Assembly: GCA_020744425.1 (NCBI GenBank)
Contig: JAGMUV010000004.1
Span: forward strand, 2,108,001 to 2,172,000
DNA: 64,000 nt
DNA from: Dactylonectria macrodidyma
Lineage: Eukaryota > Ascomycota > Sordariomycetes > Hypocreales > Nectriaceae
Reading direction: 5' to 3'
Shown here one piece after another: positions 34,733 to 42,690 of the stretch. Every line of letters starts with the position of its first letter. Positions within the stretch are counted from its first letter, which is position 1. Both the position numbers and the translations under genes were made by a program. The notes beneath the pieces are model-generated. The model made no database searches. It worked only from the letters and a program-made list of their open reading frames with translations, and was not told the DNA's origin.

Positions 34733-37321
34733 CTATGGCGCCGGCGCATCTTCTTTTTCTGCAGGCGGAGCCTCAGCGGGGGGTTCCGGGGTGACCTCTA
34801 GGACCTCTGAGACGGACGCCTCTGGAACTGACGCCTCGGGAACTGACGCCTCGGGAACGGGCGCTTCTGGGACGGTCTCTTCGCCTTCTCTCTTTTCAAA
34901 GGTTTCTGGATCTAGTGCGAGCACCTCCGAAAGCTCAGCGGAGGCAGGTGCAGCTTCAGGAACAGCTTCAACGACTTGTTCAGAAACAGGGTCGGCAATA
35001 GGCTCTGCGACAAGTGCGAGAGTAGAATCGGGGGCAATTTCGTCCGCATGCTCAATAATAACGTCAACAGGCTCGGCAACGGGCTCAGCAATAGGCTCAG
35101 CGACAGGGTCAGTGGCGGACTCGACGATAGACTCAATGACGGGTTCAGCGACAGGCTCAGCGCCAGGCTCAACGACATTCTCGACGACATGCTCGACGAC
35201 AAACTCTGCGATAGGCTCGACAACAGGCTCGGCGCTAGTTTTTGGAGCAGTTTCAGGAGCAGCCTCAGGAACAGCCCCAGGAGTAGCTTCTAGAGCAAGT
35301 TCAGGAACAGGTTCGGGCGTAAGGTTGGTAGGAGGCTCAGGAGCAACCTCGGCGACCGCCTCAAAGTCAGGCTCAATCACTAAAGATTCCGTCTCCATCT
35401 CCATCTTTTTATCGGCCTCACGGTCAAGCTCACCAAGTAATCCACCGAGCAAGTCAGGCTCGTCAGGGTTGTCATCAGTCATAGGCATGTCTTCCACTGG
35501 AGGTGAAGCCGGCTTTGCCTCCTCGGGAGATGGTTCTGCGGGCATCTGAACAGGCACCTCTGCAGGTTCCTGAGCCTCCTTGAACTCCTCGACCGCCGCG
35601 GGTTCTGTCGGGACCTCCGATGGTTCGGACACGATGAAACTGGCAGGCGCAGAATCGTCTGGCTTAGCGTCATCCTCGGTCATGACGATATCTTCATGCT
35701 CCAGGGATGGGCCTCCTGGAATCGCTTCTTCTCCTAGCTGGACTTCCTCGATGGCGAGTTCTGTGTTGTCCGCGACTGTGCTGCCCGTGTCCTCGGCAGT
35801 GGGGGTGGTGGCGATGTTGCCTACTTGCTCAGGCGGAGGAGGCAGTAACGTGTCATCAGTGGGCGACTCGATCTTTGGCGAAATGCTCTCGGCGGTAACC
35901 TTGGCTACTGCATCTGCAACAGCTGGAGGAAGCTCGGTCACAGCAGGCTCTGTGACCGTCTCCACTGGTGTAACCTCGGGGGCAGCCTCAGGGGCTACAG
36001 CCTGCTCGACAATAGGTGCAGTGGGACAAGTAATATCGAGCAAGACATTGGGCGGGAACTCGGTTGTGGGGGAGGGCATGATGACGTTCTTCAGTGGGCT
36101 TCCCTCAAGCCTTGACATGCTTGGCGTGAGGTTGAGAGGAGGAAGTGGAGGGGCTAGGTTGAGAGGGCTGGGAGGGGCCGGTGACTCCGACGAAACCTCA
36201 TTACCTCCCATTTCGACATCTGGAATATCAAAAGATGGAGTTTCAACAGCTGGCACGAAATGGGCCACTTCATGATCCTGAGCCTTGTCGCCTTCACCAT
36301 TCGCGCTTCCGTGCTGAGTGCTGTCTGCGGGTGTCTCGGCACCTTCGTCACCGTCATCTCCTTCATCGCCGTCGTCGCCGTCGTCGTCATCATCATCGTC
36401 ATCGTCGTCCCCGTCGGCCATTTCGCTGTCGGGATTGGCGCTATCTTCGGCTTCCTGCTTGATGCCCTGGTGGTGGTTAGCGCGTATGCTTCATAGAATG
36501 AGTAGGGAAGATCTCACGGTTTCGCCAGTCGGTTCAGGCTTGGCAGCAGCCGGCGCCACCACAGCGCCATTTACTGGAACTGCAGCGACTGCTGGTTGTG
36601 CCGCAGTAGCCAGAGGGATTCGTCCCTTCTTCTTTCCCCGGCCAGGGCCAGCCTTGGACTTTCTCTTTGGCGGGGGAGGTCTTCTCCTGTTTGATTGAGG
36701 TACAGGAGCTGCAGGCTCGCCGCTCAGTACCGGCGCCACCTCAACCCTGGTGGCAATGATTTCGCCTACTACCTGTCGACCCTCAGCCAGGATGACCTCC
36801 TCAGTGTATGGGTTTCCAGTGGCGTCAACCCGTCTCACAGTCGCCTTCGTGACAGTCGCGCCTTGGGGTTTATCCTCGATCGTCTTGCTAGCAATGGTAA
36901 CGGTGTTCTTTCTTCGCTTGGCTAAGTGTGAGACGGCCGGGGCCTCGACGTTTCGGGGGATTTGCTTCCAGAGCTTGATGCTGTAGCCCTTAGCGCTGTC
37001 CTCGTCCTCTTTCTTTTCAAGCTTGTCGGGGATCGCGTCGGGGTCGACCTCTTCCTCCTCGGTAGGCGCGGGACGTTTGTAGAGTCGGCCCGATCGCGCG
37101 GCGAGGAGCAGTTCCTGGCTATGCGTTGGCAAAAGATGCGAGTCCTTTGGCATGCCGTGGATGACGTCGATCGACCAGATGTCGTTCTGCTGTGGTGGCT
37201 CCTGCTGGGGCGGAGGCACAACGTTGACCCAATCGTGGCGCCATTGTCGTACTGGGAGACCTGATGATCATCAATAGCTGTCGCAATCCGCCAAATTACG
37301 CGGTCGTACCTTCGAAGTCAT
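34733..37321 (-). CDS. Acidic, repeat-rich nuclear-like protein of unknown function
   Basis: Proposed exons are 37321-37300, 37251-36518 and 36466-34733, giving 829 residues. The second intron (GTGAGA donor, GCTAACC branch, CCAG acceptor) is strong. The first is uncertain: the frame containing [15 protein letters not shown] needs a GTAATT donor, and the more natural GTACGA donor would shift the frame. The N-terminal 110 residues look globular ([37 protein letters not shown]). A Lys/Arg/Pro-rich stretch ([20 protein letters not shown]) could be a nuclear signal. Beyond it an Asp/Gly run and about 500 acidic Pro/Val/Glu/Ala-rich residues follow, ending in repeats. I do not recognise a family; a chromatin or nuclear role is only suggested by composition. 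The transposon lies about 345 bp upstream. Confidence 0.6.
34970..35240 (-). repeat. Degenerate in-frame tandem repeats (EPVAEP type)
   Basis: On the coding strand, short 9-18-bp units encode a run of variants of Glu-Pro-Val/Ile-Ala/Val-Glu (for example [14 protein letters not shown]). A second, perfect-looking short repeat near 34815-34865 encodes repeated PEASV units. Such arrays can change length by slippage. Confidence 0.75.
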
Positions 37322-37656
37322 CGTGGTCGGCGTAACCGCTGCGATTCGCGCGTCGCGTCTGCGCATCCCCGTTAGTTGAAGCCGCGACAACAAGACACCG
37401 TGGAGGTACCTACGCCTGGAGCCATCGTCGCCGACGTAAGAGCGCAGGTGTTTGCTCAAATGCGGTGATGAAATCAAGAAAAGACGGGGCGTTGTGATTG
37501 GGTCGTGCTGTAAGTGTTGTACAATGCGCCCGGTGCAGTGGCCTGCTTTGTTTCGAAGGAGGCTGAGAGAGGCTGAGCTTTTGTCGCGACGAGCGTGAGG
37601 ACTGGTGTTTGGCATTTGGCCAATCATGGGCCATTTGTTGATGACATAAGCCCCAC
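37322..37656. other. Promoter region of the acidic-protein gene, interrupted upstream by the transposon
   Basis: About 335 bp between the proposed first exon and the target duplication. An upstream in-frame ATG at 37366 could extend the acidic protein by 15 codons. Nothing else is recognisable. Confidence 0.5.
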
Positions 37657-37666
37657 AGTTCTGTTG
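37657..37666. repeat. Left 10-bp target-site duplication
   Basis: AGTTCTGTTG directly abuts the left end of the transposon and is repeated exactly at 41547-41556. A perfect 10-bp duplication is within the 9-11-bp range of Mutator-like elements. Confidence 0.9.
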
Positions 37667-37756
37667 GGGAGGCAATACCGTCACCGGGCCCGGTGCAAAT
37701 AAGTCACGTGATAAGTGCACCGGGCCCGGTGTAAATAAGATCCGTTATGTAAGCCC
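37667..37756 (+). repeat. Left terminal inverted repeat of the MULE
   Basis: A 90-bp repeat starting GGGAGGCAATACC. It holds two copies of the 14-bp palindrome CACCGGGCCCGGTG (37682-37695 and 37718-37731), each followed by YAAATAAG, so a 22-bp unit is repeated directly with one difference. Between them is the palindrome TCACGTGA (37704-37711), an E-box. These are natural candidates for transposase and host-factor binding. The transposase leader starts just inside. Confidence 0.95.
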
Positions 37757-37851
37757 AAAAAGGGGTAACATACCGCAAATTGGCCCTCCAATTCAACTGT
37801 CAGCAGCTTCTGCAGCATCAATCCAACCTGCGGCGCATTTCTTCTGCTACA

Positions 37852-40338
37852 ATGAATCCAATTGACATCCCCATTCGCTTCCCTGATGATGCTCTTCCGC
37901 CTGAAGGCCAATACAACTCACGGGAGGAAGTACGTACAGCAATCAACAACTGGGCAGCGCCACGAGGTTATGCCTTTGTAGTTGGAAGGTCTCGGAAGGA
38001 AAAGAGTGGAAGAACTGAGGTTATCTTCAACTGTGACCGTTCAGGGCGCCCCAGTTCGGTCTCGGCCTCAGGGAAACGGCCTCATCAAACAACACGCCGT
38101 ACAGGATGCCTCTTCTCTATCAGGGCAAAGGAAAGCGAATGCAAGACTTTCTGGCATCTAAGGCATCGCCCTGGGGTTGGCTTTGATCAACACAATCACG
38201 AGCCAAGCATCAGTCAACTGGCACATCCAACGCATCGTCAACTATCAGGCCCAGAGGAATCAACAGTCCAACAACTCGCCAATGCCGGCATTGCGCCAAA
38301 GGAGATTAGATCCTATTTACATGCAACCTCAGATACACTTGCTATACAGCAAGATATCTACAACTGTATTGCACGGGGCAAACGGCAGCTTGCTAAAGGC
38401 CAAAGCAATATGCATGCCCTTGCTGACCAGCTCAAGAGCGAGGGCTTCTGGAGTCAACTTCGCCTTGACGAAAGTAGCAGAGTTGTGGCAGTATTATTTG
38501 CACATCCGAAGTCGCTGGGATACCTTAAATCATATCCTGAAGTGCTCATATTGGACTGTACATACAAGACCAACAAGTATAAGATGCCTCTTCTCGATAT
38601 GGTTGGTGTTGATGCTTGCCAACGGTCCTTCTGTGTTGCATTTGCGTTCCTTAGCCACGAGGAAGAGGATGACTTCATCTGGGTTCTTGAACGGTTGCGG
38701 TATATGTATGAGCTTCACGGAGTAGCCCTTCCGTCTGTGATACTCACAGATCGCTGCCTTGCTCTGATGAATGCCGTTTCCTCTCCCTCTTGCTTCCCTC
38801 AGTCAATCTCGCTGCTATGCTTATGGCATATCAACAAAGCAGTTCTAGCTCATTGCAGGCCTGCATTCACTGGAGATAAAAGCGATCCTGAAGGGCATAC
38901 AGAGTGGAAGGAGTTCAACAGCTCTTGGCATGAGATTGTAGCCTCAACGACCGAGGATATCTACAATGAGAAGCTTGAGAAGTTCAAAGAGCGCTATATC
39001 CCTGACCACATCAGTGAGGTGGGCTATATCATAGAGACCTGGCTGGATCCCTATAAGCAGAGGTTTGTCAAGGCGTGGGTTAACCAATACCTTCACTTTG
39101 AGCAATACGTTACATCACGATGTGAGGGCATTCATAAGCTTGTTAAGAGCCACTTGATATCCTCGAAAGTTGACCTCTTCGAAGCCTGGAGGATCATCAA
39201 GCTTGTTGTGTTAAATCAACTTACTGAACTCGAGGCAAACCAAGCTCGGCAACATGTCAGCACACCTCTTCGGCTCTCTAGGGCACTGTACGGCAATATA
39301 CGTGGTTGGATCTCACATGAAGCCCTACAGAAGGTTGAGGTTCAACGGGAACGACTACTGAAAGAGTATCCTGCATGTACAGGAGTATTCACTAAGACCC
39401 TTGGTCTGCCTTGTACTCATGCCCTTCGGCCTTTGCTAGAGCTGAATGAACCCCTTCAACTGCATCATTTCCATTCACATTGGCATCTCCAACGCTCTGG
39501 AATCCCCTGTCTCATTATTGAGCCTTACAAGCAGTTTGATCGTCTAGCAGCTAGTTCAACGCTGCCACTAACAAGCACACGGCGGGAGCCTTCTGCATTT
39601 GAAGCTGTTGAGAAAGCAGTGCAACCAAAGGCACCGCCAAAGTGCTCAAGATGTCACGAGCTAGGCCATAAGATGAACTCTAAGGCATGCCCCTTACGTT
39701 ACGAACATCTATTGCAGGCTCCTACCAATACCTCTACAGTAACGCACACAACAACACACACATCTACTCGCTCTATAACCCGCTCATTATCCCCATCATC
39801 CCCATCAGGGTCTTCTATAATATCCGAAACTATAGCTATCACAACAACACATACAACAACACATACAGCAACTCGGGTACTATCTTCTCCAGCAACTGTT
39901 ACTGTAGCAGGTGTAACAGCAGTGCCTGCCTTACGAGTTGATGACCCCCGTGCTATCTTCCAACGATATGAAGAAGCACGAAAGGCCTGGTATGCTACAT
40001 TACCTCGGGAAGCTATCAAGACCGATCAACAATACAGGAAGGCTATGGGGCTACCTATGCGGTACACTAAAGCAGAGTATGACTGGTGCCTTGACTACAA
40101 GCAAATGGGGAGGCATTGCAGGGAGAACAATAGCATCAGAGAGTGGACTAAGGAGGAGAAGAAGAGTTATCTTGATTGGGACAAAGCTGAGAATGTACGG
40201 GTTGAACAGAATGTAGAGAAAGAGAGGGCAGGGCAGCCCTTCGTACAGCAGCAAGGGATGCAGCATATCTGGGATGCTTGTGAGAGAGATTGTGAATTAC
40301 AGGAGGAATGGTATAGAGGTGGGAACCCCCCCCACTAA
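37852..40338 (+). CDS. MULE transposase
   Basis: A single uninterrupted exon of 828 residues from the ATG at 37852 (MNPIDIPIRFPDDALPP). The N-terminal 150 residues resemble a FAR1/WRKY-GCM1-type zinc DNA-binding region (EEVRTAINNWAAPRGYAFVV, TGCLFSIRAKE, HNHEPS). The MULE catalytic core follows, with candidate DDE residues Asp235 (LILDCTYKTN), Asp300 (ILTDRCLAL) and Glu425 (TSRCEGIHKL). A SWIM-like motif (C-x11-C-x-H ending LPCTHAL) and a zinc-knuckle-like CSRCHELGHKMNSKAC come after the core. A Thr/Ser-rich linker encoded by ACA-rich microsatellite DNA (39740-39870) and a charged C-terminal region complete it. It would cut at the inverted repeats and reinsert the element. No frameshift or stop is seen. 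Confidence 0.95.
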   Translation: MNPIDIPIRFPDDALPPEGQYNSREEVRTAINNWAAPRGYAFVVGRSRKEKSGRTEVIFNCDRSGRPSSVSASGKRPHQTTRRTGCLFSIRAKESECKTFWHLRHRPGVGFDQHNHEPSISQLAHPTHRQLSGPEESTVQQLANAGIAPKEIRSYLHATSDTLAIQQDIYNCIARGKRQLAKGQSNMHALADQLKSEGFWSQLRLDESSRVVAVLFAHPKSLGYLKSYPEVLILDCTYKTNKYKMPLLDMVGVDACQRSFCVAFAFLSHEEEDDFIWVLERLRYMYELHGVALPSVILTDRCLALMNAVSSPSCFPQSISLLCLWHINKAVLAHCRPAFTGDKSDPEGHTEWKEFNSSWHEIVASTTEDIYNEKLEKFKERYIPDHISEVGYIIETWLDPYKQRFVKAWVNQYLHFEQYVTSRCEGIHKLVKSHLISSKVDLFEAWRIIKLVVLNQLTELEANQARQHVSTPLRLSRALYGNIRGWISHEALQKVEVQRERLLKEYPACTGVFTKTLGLPCTHALRPLLELNEPLQLHHFHSHWHLQRSGIPCLIIEPYKQFDRLAASSTLPLTSTRREPSAFEAVEKAVQPKAPPKCSRCHELGHKMNSKACPLRYEHLLQAPTNTSTVTHTTTHTSTRSITRSLSPSSPSGSSIISETIAITTTHTTTHTATRVLSSPATVTVAGVTAVPALRVDDPRAIFQRYEEARKAWYATLPREAIKTDQQYRKAMGLPMRYTKAEYDWCLDYKQMGRHCRENNSIREWTKEEKKSYLDWDKAENVRVEQNVEKERAGQPFVQQQGMQHIWDACERDCELQEEWYRGGNPPH

Positions 40339-40530
40339 CATTTGCAAGATTGACGGGAAATGTAACTGGTATATATCATTAGAAAGAGAAAGAAAAGGCG
40401 AATTTCCGAGTATGTCTATGATAACCTAATGGCTTGATTTGATAGAGTTGTAGCTGAGTTACAGTGTTGCGTTAAGTGGGCTTAGTAGCTGTCAATTGAA
40501 TAAGCGAGATAACTACCAAAGCTAAAGAGA

Positions 40531-41166
40531 TCACTGCCTTCCCTGCCAATACCACTGAATATAGCCATTTCGATCAATATTCGCAATGTGAATGCCTGCA
40601 TTCTCCAAAGCTACGATTGTTGGCCGATAGGTAGCCAACCCTACAGCTGGTGAAGGCCAAGTTGTACCTGGGATCACAACTGGCTGATTCCGGTATGCCT
40701 GATCCATAGCCTGAAGGTTGAATGTACTCCATTGGGGGTTGATATCAGGATAGGGGCGCTGTTGCCGTTGCTGAAGCTGTTGATCCCAATACGCAACGTG
40801 CCATTCTCCCTGAACCTGATATCCCCATATGCGCTGCTGCACAGCAGCAGGATCCCCTTGAGGAAGATACTGAGTACGCTGGGCTGTTGCAAAGGCTTGG
40901 GGATTCTGGGCATAGAGAGCATTAGAGGTAGTTGGAGAATTTGGCGATGCATATCGAAGGAGCGAACCGTCTACTAAGGTAGGCTCAGTTGATGGATGAG
41001 GATCATTGGGGCGCCGTATTTGATGTTGATTGTTAGCAATAGGATTTAGCGTAGCTGGGATATTGGCATTTGTATGAAAGTATCCTCCTGCTGGTGTTAC
41101 TGTGCTATCTGTAAAGATAGTGAAGTTTGGAGGGTTCTGACGCTGGCTTTGGTTGCGGTTGTACAT
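40531..41166 (-). CDS. Second MULE-encoded protein, function unknown
   Basis: A single exon of 211 residues, convergent with the transposase and ending 192 bp from it. It is rich in Gln, Asn, Pro and Tyr, has almost no Lys, and contains repeated aromatic-Gln patterns (VQGEWHVAYWDQQLQQRQQ, RNGYIQWYWQGRQ). I see no catalytic motif, signal peptide, membrane helix or zinc ligand set. TATATAAAG lies about 55 bp upstream of the ATG on the same strand, so it has its own promoter. Being inside the inverted repeats, it moves with the element. It could be an accessory transposition factor or a captured host gene; neither is shown by the sequence. Confidence 0.75.
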   Translation of the reverse strand: MYNRNQSQRQNPPNFTIFTDSTVTPAGGYFHTNANIPATLNPIANNQHQIRRPNDPHPSTEPTLVDGSLLRYASPNSPTTSNALYAQNPQAFATAQRTQYLPQGDPAAVQQRIWGYQVQGEWHVAYWDQQLQQRQQRPYPDINPQWSTFNLQAMDQAYRNQPVVIPGTTWPSPAVGLATYRPTIVALENAGIHIANIDRNGYIQWYWQGRQ

Positions 41167-41220
41167 CTTTGCGATACTGTTTGAAGGAATAGAGAGCTTC
41201 TTTTAAGGGAAAAGGCCCTG

Positions 41221-41229
41221 CTTTATATA
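41221..41229 (-). promoter_or_regulatory. TATA box of the second MULE gene
   Basis: TATATAAAG on the minus strand lies about 55 bp before the ATG at 41166. It is the best TATA match in the element and supports the second frame being a real gene. Confidence 0.6.
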
Positions 41230-41456
41230 TTGCATGCGTTGAAGTGATTCACTTAATAGCTGTGGTGTTGAGGTGATGCGAGAGAAGGCATTGTGCGTTT
41301 GTTACGGCCCCGAGCAGTCTGGTACGTTGCCCATGGATGATATATTACACATTGAATAGCTGTATGCACATCAAATTACTGTATCTCTTCAATTGCATGA
41401 ATAGATGCTGTTTCTGTAAATAGAAGAGGGATATCTCTTGCTCACGCACACACATC

Positions 41457-41546
41457 GGGCTTACATAACGGATCTTATTTACACCGGGCCCGGTGCACTT
41501 ATCACGTGACTTATTTGCACCGGGCCCGGTGACGGTATTGCCTCCC
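41457..41546 (-). repeat. Right terminal inverted repeat of the MULE
   Basis: An exact reverse complement of the left repeat over 90 bp, with palindromes at 41482-41495 and 41518-41531 and the E-box between them. Confidence 0.95.
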
Positions 41547-41556
41547 AGTTCTGTTG
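41547..41556. repeat. Right 10-bp target-site duplication
   Basis: AGTTCTGTTG, identical to the left copy. Confidence 0.9.
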
Positions 41557-42088
41557 GCGCTCTCGAGGCACAATGGAGAGGGGGTTTAAGAGGGTCTAGA
41601 CGGACGAGCAGTGCCGAATCTGGGGCAAATCAGGTATTTATGTTAATTCAATGAGTTGAGTGTACTCAGATCTGTGTCTATCCTAGCCTGAAGATCCCTA
41701 GGGGCTTGGAGAAGAATGACTGGTGGGAAACATGGCATCCTCAAGGCCCCGCCTTCCTTAGAAGTCCCAGAATTACACCCGCCTCAAGATATACCTAGGA
41801 CGCAGATAAGTGCACCAGTCTTGGAATTGAGTTTTGCCGTCTAAGGTCCCATTGCCTTCGTCACCGTCATGCAACCCTCACCTGAGCCGTTGCTGTCGTT
41901 CAGCCCCATCCTGTGGTATCCGATAGATATACATCCAAATCCTACTATACACTCCGTTCCAACTCCTTTTCGCGTCCGTTGAATGAGAGTTTGCTCCAGC
42001 TCGGCGAGATCAGTTGTGTCTATTCGTACCTGAGCGCCTCTATGGCGTCCGTCGGCACCAGGGCGTAATTACCTGTGCTCCTCCTGCC
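41557..42088. other. Intergenic between the transposon and the ISD11 3' end
   Basis: About 530 bp that before the insertion was continuous with the DNA upstream of 37657. I see no coding frame or other feature. Confidence 0.6.
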
Positions 42089-42690
42089 TCACAATGGCTC
42101 TGACGGGTGCGACTGCTTGGCCTTGCAACTTGTTAGTAGACACAACCATGGTCAATGGAGGAATGTACGCACCGAGAGCGATCCCTCCACAACTAAGCGA
42201 TCGAGCTCGTAGAACTTGCTGATGACCGTTTGACGCTGTTCTCACTGTCAGTTCCAATCCGTGCTTTGCCAGCCAACCACAACGACGGTACGGACTTTCA
42301 TGCCCTGAAGCTCCTTCAACCCATGTTGAACCAACTCCTGAACCTTGCGCGGGTCCTGCTCGCCAATATGCTCCCGGAATGCATCTCTCGTTCGTCGCTT
42401 CGCATACTCGCGGAAGTTGTAAGCGGCAAATTGCTCACCCTGCCGTAATAATTGGCGGTACTGTAGCAGAGGTCATGAGTTAGCCCATATCCTCGATCCA
42501 TGTCTCATAAGTTGTGTGGTGCTGGTTGTGCGTCCGAAGTCGCCGGCATTCACGCCCTGCCAAAATTGGGAGGAGGTTCCGCCCAGCAGCCACCTTTCGG
42601 GGGGGCGCAGTCGAACGAGAGGAGCGGGCGACTTACGAGCGATCGCACTTGCTGCGGCATGTCGCCTCTTAACGTGGCAACGATGGACAT
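42089..42690 (-). CDS. ISD11: Mitochondrial LYR-motif Fe-S cluster biogenesis protein Isd11
   Basis: Four exons (42690-42637, 42460-42296, 42235-42173, 42121-42089) join in frame to 104 residues. Splicing of intron 1 restores the LYR motif in VRSLYRQLL, and intron 2 restores [20 protein letters not shown]. The block [17 protein letters not shown] is the other Isd11/LYRM4 hallmark. Isd11 binds and stabilises the cysteine desulfurase Nfs1 in the mitochondrial matrix, together with acyl carrier protein. Most homologues end soon after the VVE(G) block; here about ten further residues ([10 protein letters not shown]) come from a fourth exon entered through an intron with a perfect TACTAAC branch. 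Reading through that intron instead would end the protein at SVRTFLH. No single long frame reveals this gene. The start could be Met1 or Met11. Confidence 0.9.

Larger units (their letters stand above)
37667..41546. mobile_element. Complete Mutator-like (MULE) DNA transposon, 3880 bp, with two genes
   Basis: The element is bounded by 90-bp inverted repeats (37667-37756 and 41457-41546) identical at every base, and by a perfect 10-bp target duplication. It encodes a plus-strand transposase (828 residues) and a convergent minus-strand protein (211 residues). The long inverted repeats, the duplication size and the FAR1-like, MULE and SWIM-like parts of the transposase place it in the Mutator superfamily, near fungal Hop-type elements of similar transposase length. 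Identical ends, an intact frame and an intact duplication imply a recent insertion. I see no sign of C-to-T repeat-induced mutation in the transposase frame. It lies between the acidic-protein gene and ISD11. Confidence 0.95.

Noticed and set aside
34791..35549. 252-codon plus-strand Ser/Gly/Thr-rich frame
   Set aside because: It is the mirror of the Pro/Val/Glu/Ala repeats of the acidic protein; the minus strand has the longer frame and a spliced N-terminal region.
39740..39870. ACA-rich microsatellite as a possible minisatellite or array
   Set aside because: It is coding DNA for a Thr/Ser-rich linker in the transposase and lacks regular spacers.
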